Positions 35,689 to 48,412 of a stretch of 64,000 bases of DNA are shown here, piece by piece (position 1 is the stretch's first letter; each line of letters begins with the position of its first letter). Source of the DNA: Tragulus kanchil (Eukaryota; Chordata; Mammalia; Artiodactyla; Tragulidae); NCBI GenBank assembly GCA_022376925.1, contig JAIOJX010000005.1, positions 162,257,001 to 162,321,000 on the forward strand, in the 5' to 3' direction. The position numbers and the translations under genes are program-made. The notes under the pieces are model-generated. The model had not been told where the DNA came from and made no database searches. It saw nothing but the letters and a program-made list of their open reading frames with translations.

Positions 35689-35851
35689 AATTTTAAAAAG
35701 ACTTTGAGCAAATGAATTTCATGAAGTTGCTAACCAGCTGCTAAAGATTCAAAAACATCTGGTTAATGATCTTAGCCTGAATGGATCACATTACTGAGCC
35801 CTTTTAAAATGGAAATTGAGGCCACCCTTCCTAAGCAAACTTCTGGAAGCA

Positions 35852-38800
35852 AAGTCTTCACTTACCTACAGAAAAATACACTAAGATTCTCAAAGCCAAA
35901 CAAAACTTGAAAGAACATCCCACACCCTGAGCTCATCATCTAAAGCTTTGCGATGCTTCTGTTCCCAAGAAATCCCAGACTCTGAGCATTTTTTCTTTTA
36001 GATAGAATCTAGTAAAAGTCCTTACTCACCCAAGCCCAGCCTTTCTTGAATAAGAAAATCTCAGCCCATATCTTCCGCTTTTGGACTCTGTCCCCACCTA
36101 TCTGTTGCAACTCAGGATATATACATTTAATTAATTCAGTTTTACCTCCAACCTGCAAAGAGTGGGAGAAGTGTCAGATTTATATGGTGGATAAATAACA
36201 AGGGTTTTTCCCAGGCGACTCTATCCTGGTGAAAGAGGGTAACTGTAATTTTCAGCTGTGAGTAATTGTACATAATATCATCCTAAATGATTTTTCTTCT
36301 GTAATTTCATTAGAGTTTAGAAATTTAATTAGATTTTGAATCACTCTGAAATAAAGTAGCAAAACACCGAGAGACTGAGAGCGGTGGTTATTTTGTCCTT
36401 GGAGGCCACATTCTTGGTCTCAAATTGGCGTGTCTTCATTAGGAGGAAGTTTGCAGAACTTCTTGATATATTATTGTCTTTCAGAATGGACTCTGAATAG
36501 GTCTTTGGAGAGCATTGGAAGAGTACACAATTATTATGCACACTCTTCTCGAGGTTTAAGATCATCTGCCTTGCATATACTTAATAAAAATATGTCTCTA
36601 AAGTTGTTTAAGAAACTGTGGAGATAGGAAAGATGTTCCTTGAATGCCCCAATGCTGTTCCTGGATTAGCAACTACCTGTACATTATGATGCAGTGAGGG
36701 GCTGTTTGCTTAACTTTAATGATTATGTAAGGTTTATGGTTATTTTTATTGCTACAACATATGAACTGTCATGGTGGCTGTAATTAGAGGCAAGCTAAAG
36801 TGTTGCTGCTATGGTCCTCTGGGACTGAGAGAAACTACTTCCTCTTAGCAACTTTGCCTCTGCACAAGAGTTGGCAAAAAAGGGCGAGGTGGGGAATCCA
36901 ACTAAATGAACAGTTCTTACCTCCAAAGGGGTTACGACACAGAAACATGGAAGAGAACATTAAAACTTCAGGTCAACAACTTGCACCTAACAAAGCTCCA
37001 AGGAAACCATCTTCTTTCCCCCCTGATACCCTAGTTTGTTGAATTCTCTGAAAGGCCACTGCCCACCTCTTTCTCCAAAGGCCATCTGAGAAGCACGGTA
37101 ATGATGGAATTGCTCCAAACGGCTTCCGTATACCTTTGCCACGCTGCTGCAGCCTCTATCCCAATATCCTCCCTGCACCCCTTGGTCTGGGGACTAAGAA
37201 ACTCGGGATAGACTACGATATATGGAGAAAAGATCCAAGAGGCTCTGAGAGCCTAGGCGAGAGTCCCTGGGCTGCAGAGAAACATGTCAGAACCCCCAGA
37301 GATCAAATGAATCAGGCAATCTGACTACCTGGTCAGTCTGAAGCAGGTAGAATGGTTTGGGTAGGAAGCTGGAGACACATGAACTCGAGCAAAATGACAT
37401 AAATGAAGCATTTTCTTCTGTAATTTCATTAGAGTTTAGAAATTTAATTAGATTTTGAATCACTCTGAAATAAAGTAGCAAAACACCGAGAGACTGAGAG
37501 CGGTGGTTATTTTGTCCTTGGAGGCCACATTCTTGGTCTCAAATTGGCGTGTCTTCATTAGGAGGAAGTTTGCAGAACTTCTTGATATATTATTGTCTTT
37601 CAGAATGGACTCTGAATAGGTCTTTGGAGAGCATTGGAAGAGTACACAATTATTATGCACACTCTTCTCGAGGTTTAAGATCATCTGCCTTGCATATACT
37701 TAATAAAAATATGTCTCTAAAGTTGTTTAAGAAACTGTGGAGATAGGAAAGATGTTCCTTGAATGCCCCAATGCTGTTCCTGGATTAGCAACTACCTGTA
37801 CATTATGATGCAGTGAGGGGCTGTTTGCTTAACTTTAATGATTATGTAAGGTTTATGGTTATTTTTATTGCTACAACATATGAACTGTCATGGTGGCTGT
37901 AATTAGAGGCAAGCTAAAGTGTTGCTGCTATGGTCCTCTGGGACTGGAGAGAAACTACTTCCTCTTAGCAACTTTGCCTCTGCACAAGAGTTGGCAAAAA
38001 AGGGCGAGGTGGGGAATCCAACTAAATGAACAGTTCTTACCTCCAAAGGGGTTACGACACAGAAACATGGAAGAGAACATTAAAACTTCAGGTCAACAAC
38101 TTGCACCTAACAAAGCTCCAAGGAAACCATCTTCTTTCCCCCCTGATACCCTAGTTTGTTGAATTCTCTGAAAGGCCACTGCCCACCTCTTTCTCCAAAG
38201 GCCATCTGAGAAGCACGGTAATGATGGAATTGCTCCAAACGGCTTCCGTATACCTTTGCCACGCTGCTGCAGCCTCTATCCCAATATCCTCCCTGCACCC
38301 CTTGGTCTGGGGACTAAGAAACTCGGGATAGACTACGATATATGGAGAAAAGATCCAAGAGGCTCTGAGAGCCTAGGCGAGAGTCCCTGGGCTGCAGAGA
38401 AACATGTCAGAACCCCCAGAGATCAAATGAATCAGGCAATCTGACTACCTGGTCAGTCTGAAGCAGGTAGAATGGTTTGGGTAGGAAGCTGGAGACACAT
38501 GAACTCGAGCGCTAAGAGTTATGTGACATAAATACAGAAGTCCAAAAGGCACTGGGAAGAAGGTAGGAGGAGAGGGAATGAGGCAAAGCAGGAGCCTGGG
38601 AAGAGCTCGTTGGGTGTAGTGGAAGCAAAGCCATGGACATTTCCACCAGAGAAGCCCACTCTGTGCTGGACGGGGACAGCCGCAGACACGGAAAACATGA
38701 TGCTGGCTCCACCCCCACCCCCAATCATGCTGCCGCACTGTCTGCCTTCTCTTCTAGACTGTGTTCTCTGAGCAACAGGGACGTGTCCGGTTCATTTTTG

Positions 38801-39089
38801 TTTCCACTACACACACAGCAGTTCCTACTTGACAGCAGGGGTCTGATGATGTTGAATGAATGAATGGGATCAAAAACAGGAGAGAAGCCACTGCCTCTGC
38901 TGTGGGGGGTGCCTGACAGTAACTTCCTGGTTGCCCAGGGATGGTAACTAAGTAACAAGGGCCTCCTTGAGAAGGTTGGTTGATCATTTTTTTAAAAAGT
39001 TTTCAAAACGACTGTGTTCTTTGCCCTGTAAACTGTACTACTGGGGATCTTTTCCAAGGAAATAACCTCAAAGAAGGAAAATAGCTCAA
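35852..39089. other. Unassigned sequence around duplication 11, no gene seen
   Basis: No gene recognised. Sequence near 38800-38870 ends GAATGAATGAATGGG, as old MIR/L2 tails do, but the body is not convincing. Confidence 0.5.
36292..38510. repeat. Tandem duplication 11, unit 1119 bp, degraded junction
   Basis: Copy A is 36292-37390 and copy B is 37411-38510. The 20 bases at 37391-37410 resemble, with errors, the sequence after copy B: both contain TGACATAAAT. Elsewhere I see one extra G in copy B (GACTGGAGAG versus GACTGAGAG). No transposon or gene is recognised in the unit. Confidence 0.96.
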
Positions 39090-39410
39090 TGCACAAACAT
39101 ACCTATACTGAAAAATTAGAAATAACCCAAATGTTCAAAGAGGAACGCACCCCATTAGGACACACAGACTTGATAAGATAAAGTGTAACTAACAAGAGTT
39201 TGGCAAAAGACGAACATAGAGAAGCCCATTTGAGGAGAAAACGATATACAAAATCTGTTTAGACAGCATGTCACCAACATTCGTGGGGGAAATGATAGCA
39301 ATGAAGCCCCAAATGACAAAAATAGCTATGTCTGGGTAATTAACCTATGGGAAAAATCAATGTCTTCTCCACTCAGTTTTTCTGTGTTTTCCAGACTTTT
39401 ATTGATGCCA
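39090..39410 (+). mobile_element. Possible old L1 3-prime UTR fragment
   Basis: ATTAGAAATAACCCAAATG and the later GCTATGTCTGGGTAATTAA...TTCTGTGTTTTCCAGAC are reminiscent of the end of old mammalian L1. Weak support. Confidence 0.4.
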
Positions 39411-39462
39411 CAGCAGTGGTCTCACTGCTAAAAGAGCCCTCAGCCCAATCTAGCTTTTTGTG

Positions 39463-39648
39463 ATTGTTGTTGTTGTTGAGTCATTATGTCCAACTCTTTC
39501 ACGACCCCTGGGACAGCAACCTCCCAAGCTCTTCTGTCCATGGGGTTTCCCAGGTGAAAATACTGGAGTGGTGCCATTTACTTCTCCAGGGGATCTTCCC
39601 AACCTAGAGATCGAACCCACATCTCCTGCATTGCCAGCAGATTCTTCA
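39463..39648 (-). mobile_element. Bov-tA SINE, antisense, head-truncated
   Basis: Starts at a TTG-repeat tail, then GTCCAACTCTTTCACGACCC, CTTCTGTCCATGGGGTTTCC, GAGATCGAACCCACATCTCC and GCAGATTCTTC. The complement of the terminal CTGAGCCACCAGGG head is missing. Confidence 0.93.
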
Positions 39649-40669
39649 TCTATCTCAGTCGCTACCAAACACCTGGCAACCACGGCTAGACTGGGAAGTG
39701 GGTTTGGTGATGACTTCCGCAGGAGATTTTCTGGTAAGATTTTCATGGGAGAACCGTTTCCTGTGTTCAACCAACCCACTGGGGACTTCTGCTCACAAAG
39801 CCTAAATCCAACCTTGTTGAAAATATACTGCAACCTAAGTCATGAAACCGAGCCTTATGTGTATTTTTCCTTTGCTTTCTAGATTTCATTCCATTTTATT
39901 TAACGCAAGTCACCAAGGCGCCGTTTGTGTCAAACTTCTGCCTTAGGTTTCAGTTGGGACACATATCTCCTGTTTATCTGCATCCTTCTGTCATTTCCAC
40001 TGGAATTTAGTGTTCTCATCACATCCTGTTCTGAGCTTTGCCTGCTTGGGAGCAGTTGGGAAGAGCTTTCTCCAGGCTCAGACATCATCTCTGGGGCAGC
40101 TTTTGTGGCGCTGGGGGCGGCGTCATCCTCTGCTCTCCTCGGAGGTCCATCCCGCTGATTAACTGAGCTCTAAGCCATCCTTCATATCCTCAAGTCATTC
40201 TCTCTAGGAAGAGCCGAGAGACAGGCGCAGGCAGTGCCGGGGGAGTGGATGCCAGAACAGGACTGTGAGTCAGTCGTGCTCTCTAATTAAAGTTGGGAGT
40301 TGAGGGGATACCAGGAGAGCATGCAGAGCTCATGATCAAAAAAACAGACAGGCAGGAAGATGTGAACAGTATTGGGCTGGAGAAATAGTCTCCGAAACAA
40401 ACAGACAAACAATAACAACAACAAACAGAGAAAACTGAGCCATGTCCTAAGTGTCTAGAGCCGAGACCCCAGGGGTCCAGGCCGTTCTTGAGCCCTAAAC
40501 GGGGATTCTGAGCTTTGGAACAGGAAGTACTGGCTTTGAGTCCTGACTTTACCCCTTCCCCCGGACGACACTTACCGTGCCTAAGAGCAGGACTCACACG
40601 GAAGCGGGATGAGCTGCGGTCCCACAGAGCAGTGCCAGCCCCAAACGCAAGCAGGGTCATGCATGGTTA
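39649..40669. other. Unassigned sequence, no gene seen
   Basis: No gene or recognised repeat. Contains some CpG-rich short stretches (GGGGGCGGCGTCATCC near 40113). Confidence 0.5.
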
Positions 40670-40850
40670 GGAACCCGTTCTGGAGTCAGGCTCTGTGAGT
40701 CCCAGTGTCCACATCTCCAATTATGCACAGCGTCACTAAGCAAGTTGCACAACCTCTCAGGGCTGCCGGTTCTTCATCTGTCAGATCAGGATGCTGCTCA
40801 CAGAAAGATCTGCGTGGCATCACATGAGCCGATGCACTAAGGGGGAAAGG
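40670..40850 (+). mobile_element. MIR SINE fragment, sense
   Basis: GAGTCAGGCTCTGTGAGTCC, ACTAAGCAAGTTGCACAACC, then GGTTCTTCATCTGTCAGATC appear in MIR order. Confidence 0.65.
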
Positions 40851-42110
40851 ACCATACCTGCCCACACCAGAGCTGACTCACTGACCCAGCAGAGAGTCTG
40901 GCACACAATGGGAACGCCTCACACTGATCCTCCCCACCAGCTACAGTCCCCACCAACGTCCTGGCTGCCTCAGAGGCAGAACACGTCCGTGTTTCTGTCC
41001 TCCTGGATCCTTCTGGCCCCAAACCCACCTGCTCCTGGGTTGGGCACACTCCTGTGCCCTCACTTTCCCAAGCTGGGCAACTCCCTGGCCTGACCCTCAT
41101 CTCCCCTCCAGCTACACCCCTCAGTGGCCAGAAATAGGGGGTTCATGGACACCCTTCACCAGAACTGGCTCAGCCTTGTCACCAACAGCCTTCCCTCCAG
41201 ACATAAACAGCCATTTGCAGGTGACAAAGACCCCGAGGCCTAGTGACCCCACATCCTCCCTAGCTCACCTCTCATCCCAAGGGTCATGCGGTCGCAGCAG
41301 CCCAAGAGGCTGGCAGCTGGTTCCCTGTGGCCATGATAGATGACACTGTGAATGGTGTCAGATTCTTGATCTCCAACGGAGAAGAAGTCACACTGGGATC
41401 AAAAAGACTTGACTTTGGTCACTCAGAGCTTCATGAAGTAAAAGTTCATTAAAGAAAGAAGGGAAAGAGAAAACTTCCAGCACAGTCACTGGAGAGGAGG
41501 ATAGAAGAGATAACCCCCTTAGCCATTTCCGGGCAAGACAATTTGTGTTTTCCATGATGGTTATTAGCAACGGATCAAAAGAATATCTTAAGGTTGTTAA
41601 GGCCTCACTAAGCCCACACCCACAACATTAACAAATGATTAGCTAGAGAACAGCCACTGGGCTAGGTGAGACATTCCAATGTAAAGGCCTTGCTAGGCCC
41701 ACAGCCTTAACCTAAGACTTAGTTTCAGAGTTGATCTTTATCATAACAAACATTTCAGGCTAGAAAAAAAATACTGTCTTTCTTCCTCTTCCTCCTTTTC
41801 CTACTGCTCCTGCTTGGGATCCACTGGCCTCCTTATCAAATCTGCCTATTCACTCCTTTTGGTCTAGGACCACCTCCAGGCCGCACAGGGTTCCTCACTG
41901 GCTCTTCCTCTCCTCCCTCCTAAGAGCTGAAGATGGCCTCCCTCTCATCCATGGCTGCTCCTGGTGTGAGCGCAGGGCACATGCAGGCACTCCACCGTGT
42001 TCTGTGTATGCAGGCACCCAACTGGGTAGGGAAGTGAAATCCCAGGATTAGAGATAGACCTGGCTGGAGTCCAGACATGGTCAACATCTCATGACTAGCT
42101 GACAGTAGGA
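40851..42110. other. Unassigned sequence, no gene seen
   Basis: Unique-looking, GC-moderate sequence. The stretch 41430-41770 might be a remnant of an artiodactyl LTR, but I cannot name it and do not annotate it as one. Confidence 0.45.
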
Positions 42111-42240
42111 TAGAGTGGGGAGTGGGGGAAAAGGGCTGCTGATCTATTGCACCCCCGTGCACTCCACTATGCGACCGATAGGGTGGGGAGCTGGGAGGAA
42201 GGGCGGTTGAGCTTTTGCACCCCTGTGTGCTCCACTATGC
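42111..42240 (+). repeat. Two-copy degenerate tandem repeat, about 68 bp
   Basis: Unit 1 (42111-42172) and unit 2 (42179-42240) share GTGGGGAG, GCACCCC and CTCCACTATGC in the same order, with about 68 bp periodicity and visible divergence. It is older than the 1.1 kb duplications. Confidence 0.85.
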
Positions 42241-42362
42241 AGCATATGCCACCAGTGTCTTGCTCCACATCAACTTGGCCACCTCCACTTTCAGCACAGC
42301 AGGTGGACAGTTCCAAGCATGCATCCCAACTCCAGCCTAAGTCTCAGGTCTCTTGGCCTCTG

Positions 42363-44606
42363 GTTCCAAGCTTTCTTAGAAGACACAGCATCCCATTCAG
42401 TTCACAGGCAGTCTGGAAACATGGAGAAGTAACTACTTCCTGGACAACTCAAATGATGGGGATAGGAGCACACGTGCTTCTGCCTCTTGAGTTTTAAACA
42501 GACAGTTTAAAACTGGCAAGGACTTTGCAGAGATTCCTGCCAAGTTCAGCCTCTGCTGAACACATAGAAATCACAGAAATCACCTTGCTGTACACATTTC
42601 ATGAGATTTTCCCAGTCCCACCCTCCTTCCTCCTTCCTTCCTGCTCTGGGGCCTCACCTTTCCAAATGGGTTCTTTATACCCAAGGATTTGTTTCAGATT
42701 CCTCTTGGGATGGAAACACAAGCAAAAGCTGCTTAAACAACAGGATGAAAAATTCTGCAATGTGTATCCTTAGCTGTCTTCTCGCAAAGGTGAATGTCAT
42801 TTAATAAAAGGTCATTTTGCTTGCTGAGCACCCAAGTGACTTGGATATGCCTCTGGGGAGAAAGATTTGGAATTCCTGTGCTATGTTGTGCAGTCAGGAG
42901 GAGGAGGGTGCAGCAGCAAAAGAGGAGGGAGAAGCCAGTGAGGGCCCTTGAGGGACAGGTCAATAGGCAGGCTGAGTGGAAGGCATCTGAAGGAAACTTC
43001 TGAAAAAAGAAGAATCAAGAAGCAATTTCAGATGTTTGCATGGTGGTGTTCCCTGTGAGTCAGCCCCTAATGGTCTCAACAGTATGTGTGTGAGTGGGTT
43101 CTTTGGAGCTCGGTTCAGGGATGGGTTTCACCCCTGCATCAGTGTTACGCTTGTTACACAGGTAAGACTCCCACTCCCAGGAGGTCACAGTCTCCAGGCA
43201 CAGTGGTTCAAGATGGTGCAAGGCATTGGGAAGGTGAAATTGGGTACGATACAAGAATTTCTTGGCAGGTCCAGCCCAGAACTTAAGGGGCAATGAGCTC
43301 CTTTTCCCCACTCAGCCCTGCTGATGTCATTCTGATAGTGCAGGAGGCACAAATGGAAGAGATATCAGGATGGGCTGGTGAGAGCTGGGGGTTTTGTCAA
43401 GGTTGATACAAAGGGAAACCAGAATTCAAACTTAGGCATGTCTGTCTTTAAAACCTGTGTCTTTTATAGTACCTGATGGGGGTAGGATAAGTTCCAAGCT
43501 TTCTTAGAAGACACAGCATCCCATTCAGTTCACAGGCAGTCTGGAAACATGGAGAAGTAACTACTTCCTGGACAACTCAAATGATGGGGATAGGAGCACA
43601 CGTGCTTCTGCCTCTTGAGTTTTAAACAGACAGTTTAAAACTGGCAAGGACTTTGCAGAGATTCCTGCCAAGTTCAGCCTCTGCTGAACACATAGAAATC
43701 ACAGAAATCACCTTGCTGTACACATTTCATGAGATTTTCCCAGTCCCACCCTCCTTCCTCCTTCCTTCCTGCTCTGGGGCCTCACCTTTCCAAATGGGTT
43801 CTTTATACCCAAGGATTTGTTTCAGATTCCTCTTGGGATGGAAACACAAGCAAAAGCTGCTTAAACAACAGGATGAAAAATTCTGCAATGTGTATCCTTA
43901 GCTGTCTTCTCAAAGGTGAATGTCATTTAATAAAAGGTCATTTTGCTTGCTGAGCACCCAAGTGACTTGGATATGCCTCTGGGGAGAAAGATTTGGAATT
44001 CCTGTGCTATGTTGTGCAGTCAGGAGGAGGAGGGTGCAGCAGCAAAAGAGGAGGGAGAAGCCAGTGAGGGCCCTTGAGGGACAGGTCAATAGGCAGGCTG
44101 AGTGGAAGGCATCTGAAGGAAACTTCTGAAAAAAGAAGAATCAAGAAGCAATTTCAGATGTTTGCATGGTGGTGTTCCCTGTGAGTCAGCCCCTAATGGT
44201 CTCAACAGTATGTGTGTGAGTGGGTTCTTTGGAGCTCGGTTCAGGGATGGGTTTCACCCCTGCATCAGTGTTACGCTTGTTACACAGGTAAGACTCCCAC
44301 TCCCAGGAGGTCACAGTCTCCAGGCACAGTGGTTCAAGATGGTGCAAGGCATTGGGAAGGTGAAATTGGGTACGATACAAGAATTTCTTGGCAGGTCCAG
44401 CCCAGAACTTAAGGGGCAATGAGCTCCTTTTCCCCACTCAGCCCTGCTGATGTCATTCTGATAGTGCAGGAGGCACAAATGGAAGAGATATCAGGATGGG
44501 CTGGTGAGAGCTGGGGGTTTTGTCAAGGTTGATACAAAGGGAAACCAGAATTCAAACTTAGGCATGTCTGTCTTTAAAACCTGTGTCTTTTATAGTACCT
44601 GATGGG
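42363..44606. repeat. Tandem duplication 12, unit 1128 bp
   Basis: Copy A is 42363-43480, followed by a 10-base filler (43481-43490), and copy B is 43491-44606. Both start GTTCCAAGCTTTC. One 2-base indel (CTCGCAAAG versus CTCAAAG) is the main internal difference. There is no recognisable repeat element or gene inside. Confidence 0.96.
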
Positions 44607-44887
44607 AGAAAGGAAAAGAGTTAGTGATAAAGTCAGAACGAAGGTTAACCCAAGGATAACATCTATTTCCTGGGTGTTCACCAGCCCCATTGACCCTGAA
44701 GGTGGGAACAAATCCTTGCACATAATAAACACAATATTTAACAACTATAAAGAGCTTTATTCCAAACATTGTTCTAAGTACTTCTTTGGTATTAACTAAT
44801 TTGCTTTTTGCTTTTTTCAAGGGGGAAAATACGTACACGCACACAGGATGTACTGCCATTACATTAGAAGGGCAGGGGCCCTGGAAT

Positions 44888-46349
44888 GAAGCCTTATTGC
44901 TATGTTGTATTTCCAAGCACAACTGCTAACAATTTGGCCACTTTGAGTGGCTCTTCATGTTCCCTGAAATAGCTCTAGCTGCCTCCTCTATTAATTGCTG
45001 GAAGGGAAAATGAGAGCTGTACTGTACGGTAAATGCAGAGACGAAGCCAAATGGCTGTTGAGACTGTTTGTGTAGAGACAGTGAGCAGCTCATGCCTCTG
45101 GTCCTGTGATCGCCTTTGAACAAATGGAATTCTCCTTCCTGGGAAGTGTGTCACCAACACACTTGACAAGCTGGCTTAGTGGCCTGGCATTCCACACAGG
45201 CTGCAGTGCTGGTGGGACAGATCACATGCTGGATTCAGGTCACAGAGACCCTGAGGATGCTTCACCTTGAACGTTTGCCACCCAGGTTCCCTGGACTGCA
45301 TCAGTGTCTGCCATTAGGCCTGCTCACCAGCCCCAGAGACAGCGAACCCTGAAGGCAGGGACAAGCTCTTGCACATAATAAACAGCAAGGCAACTGCCAG
45401 GAGGCATCTGAGGCCGTAAACACCCCAACCTCACTCTCTTCCCTTGACCCCTCTGATCTCCTTCCAGGACACTTACACGCCTACTTTACTGCATGTCTCA
45501 GGAACCCAAAATAAGCACATTCACAAATGAGTAAATGTGAACAAGATCAGAATGAATCTGAATTTAGAAAATTCCATTGATGAACTTGAATGAGTATCTC
45601 CAAATACATGCAGTGAAGGCAGTTACCTTATCACTTCAATTTCAGTCAGCCAATCCTTAACGGATACTAACACTGGTGTCGAGTTTCATAAAATCCAAGA
45701 TAAAAGAGGTGTTTTAAGGTATGTGCTCACATTGTTCCTCAAATTTTCTGTCACAGGGCAAGTATCTGTTGGGCAGCTCTTCCATATCAGGGTGCATTGG
45801 AAAGTTGAAGCTGAGAGGCGAAGTGACTTGCCCAAGGACACAGGCTAACACGTGGAGAGAGCTGGGACACACCCTCAGGTCCTCTGGACTCTAAAACCTC
45901 TTTTCCCTTCTCCACGAGATCGTGAATGTCCAAGTCAGTGATAGAAATGGCCGCCGTCACTGGATTCCATACTATGCAGCAGGCATGGTGCCCTGGGCTG
46001 CACATTCATCACCCCATTGAGCCCCATCTCAGCCCTCTGTGGAATGAACTCTAGCGATCACCAAATGCACACAGGGGGACCAAGGGTTAGGGCTTCTGAT
46101 GACTGTCTAAGTCAAACAGAGCTACACAGGGGAGCCCAGGTATGAACCAGGTCGAGGTTGATACTGTAACCCACTCGAAGAGTCATACCATCATCCTGCC
46201 CCCATACACGCACAGCTCTGGAACCTGAAAAGCAACGAAGCCTTATTGCTATGTTGTATTTCCAAGCACAACTGCTAACAATTTGGCCACTTTGAGTGGC
46301 TCTTCATGTTCCCTGAAATAGCTCTAGCTGCCTCCTCTATTAATTGCTG
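44888..46349. repeat. 113 bp direct repeat with about 1.24 kb between copies
   Basis: Bases 44888-45000 recur as 46237-46349, both starting GAAGCCTTATTGC and ending TTAATTGCTG. After that the first copy continues GAAGGGAAAATG and the second CAAGTGCCTTGG. A third partial copy at 47341-47430 has the second continuation. Unlike the 17 pairs, the match stops after 113 bp, so the joining of 45001-46236 to its neighbours is uncertain. Confidence 0.93.
45001..46236. other. Segment of uncertain placement; two antisense MIR-like pieces
   Basis: This DNA lies between the two 113 bp repeats. 45800-45905 (GAAGTGACTTGCCCAAGGAC, GAGAGAGCTGGGACACACCC) and about 46000-46200 (CAGGGGAGCCCAGGTATGAA) read as antisense MIR. 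No gene is recognised. Confidence 0.55.
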
Positions 46350-48412
46350 CAAGTGCCTTGGAGTAAGAAACGGAATCAGGTGGACAGAGGGACTGGAACA
46401 TGGGACAGACTCTGGCTGCTGCCCTGGGGGGAGGAGTTTAGCCGGCCTGAGTTCAGGTTGCAGCTCCCACACCCTCACCCACCCTCACCAGAGCAGGGGG
46501 CCGCAAGTGGGAAGTTGCAACCACAGACTCAATGGGCCAAGATTTCCTATCCCACACCCCTAGCTTCTGGAGTCTTCCACAGCATCCTGTAGCCTGGGGT
46601 GAAGCGTGAGGTCACAGGTCCTCAGCCCTCCCCTGAGGTCCCCACCCCTTTGCTTTCACTTACACCTGCCTCCATGAAGGTGTAGCAGCTGCAGATCAGA
46701 ATCCCAAGCCCCACTGCCCGCTGGTAGCTCCAGACAGGTGGATGTCCCTCTCTGAGCCTTGTTATCAGTAGGTGACTTTCATTAATAAAGGGAGGCCCTT
46801 CCAGTCTTAAGATTAGGTGACCAATGCAACATTACTTTGAAAATCTAATACTTCTACTCTTCGAGTCAAAGAGCTTTGTCAGCAGAACTCAAAGTTGTTG
46901 CCTCTGGGGTATGACTCTCTTCCAGAGAGGAGAGTTGGAATGCTTTGGCTCCCAGCTACACCCCAGGAAAAAATTTCATGCAGCCCGTTATGTTATTGTG
47001 GCTGGCTGATAATACCCCCTGGCTCTTAAAATAGTTGTTGAGTGGGTGCTGGGTCCCTCAAATGTTTCAAGGCAAAGGGTAAAGTGGGTTTTTTGATTGG
47101 ACCCTGTGGGGCTGCTTCTGTATCCTGCCCTCTTTCCGGGGAAAGCCTCTGTGCTGTGAGGGACAGAGAGGAGCTGTCGAGGCAGCCCTGGTCACCGCAT
47201 GGCACCAGCTCGGAGCAGCCACAGGAAAAGAGAATGGCAGCCCCTCCCAGTGCTTCCGCCGTGCAGAGCTAGCGGTGTGCACTCACACTGCTGATGGACA
47301 CACATGCGGTGGCCAGGCGGCGGCGGGACGGAGTTATTAGTTTCCAAGCACAACTGCTAACAATTTGGCCACTTTGAGTGGCTCTTCATGTTCCTGAAAT
47401 AGCTCTAGCTGCCTCCTCTATTAATTGCTGCAAGTGCCTTGGAGTAAGAAACGGAATCAGGTGGACAGAGGGACTGGAACATGGGACAGACTCTGGCTGC
47501 TGCCCTGGGGGGAGGAGTTTAGCCGGCCTGAGTTCAGGTTGCAGCTCCCACACCCTCACCCACCCTCACCAGAGCAGGGGGCCGCAAGTGGGAAGTTGCA
47601 ACCACAGACTCAATGGGCCAAGATTTCCTATCCCACACCCCTAGCTTCTGGAGTCTTCCACAGCATCCTGTAGCCTGGGGTGAAGCGTGAGGTCACAGGT
47701 CCTCAGCCCTCCCCTGAGGTCCCCACCCCTTTGCTTTCACTTACACCTGCCTCCATGAAGGTGTAGCAGCTGCAGATCAGAATCCCAAGCCCCACTGCCC
47801 GCTGGTAGCTCCAGACAGGTGGATGTCCCTCTCTGAGCCTTGTTATCAGTAGGTGACTTTCATTAATAAAGGGAGGCCCTTCCAGTCTTAAGATTAGGTG
47901 ACCAATGCAACATTACTTTGAAAATCTAATACTTCTACTCTTCGAGTCAAAGAGCTTTGTCAGCAGAACTCAAAGTTGTTGCCTCTGGGGTATGACTCTC
48001 TTCCAGAGAGGAGAGTTGGAATGCTTTGGCTCCCAGCTACACCCCAGGAAAAAATTTCATGCAGCCCGTTATGTTATTGTGGCTGGCTGATAATACCCCC
48101 TGGCTCTTAAAATAGTTGTTGAGTGGGTGCTGGGTCCCTCAAATGTTTCAAGGCAAAGGGTAAAGTGGGTTTTTTGATTGGACCCTGTGGGGCTGCTTCT
48201 GTATCCTGCCCTCTTTCCGGGGAAAGCCTCTGTGCTGTGAGGGACAGAGAGGAGCTGTCGAGGCAGCCCTGGTCACCGCATGGCACCAGCTCGGAGCAGC
48301 CACAGGAAAAGAGAATGGCAGCCCCTCCCAGTGCTTCCGCCGTGCAGAGCTAGCGGTGTGCACTCACACTGCTGATGGACACACATGCGGTGGCCAGGCG
48401 GCGCGGCGGGAC
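46259..48412. repeat. Tandem duplication 13, unit 1082 bp, with filler
   Basis: Copy A is 46259-47329, filler is 47330-47340, and copy B is 47341-48412. Copy B lacks one C (TTCCTG versus TTCCCTG) and differs by two bases in a GGC-rich run at the end. The last 290 or so bases recur at 49258 onward because duplication 14 overlaps this one. Confidence 0.96.

Larger units (their letters stand above)
33454..35851. repeat. Tandem duplication 10, unit 1198 bp
   Basis: Copy A is 33454-34651 and copy B is 34652-35849, both starting CAGTGTGTTTTATT. The copies look identical and CA is the only shared junction sequence. This is the longest unit in the series. Each copy contains a full antisense CHR-type SINE with its target-site duplication. 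Confidence 0.97.

Noticed and set aside
41430..41770. Artiodactyl ERV LTR
   Set aside because: Faint familiarity only. I could not identify TG...CA ends or a target-site duplication.
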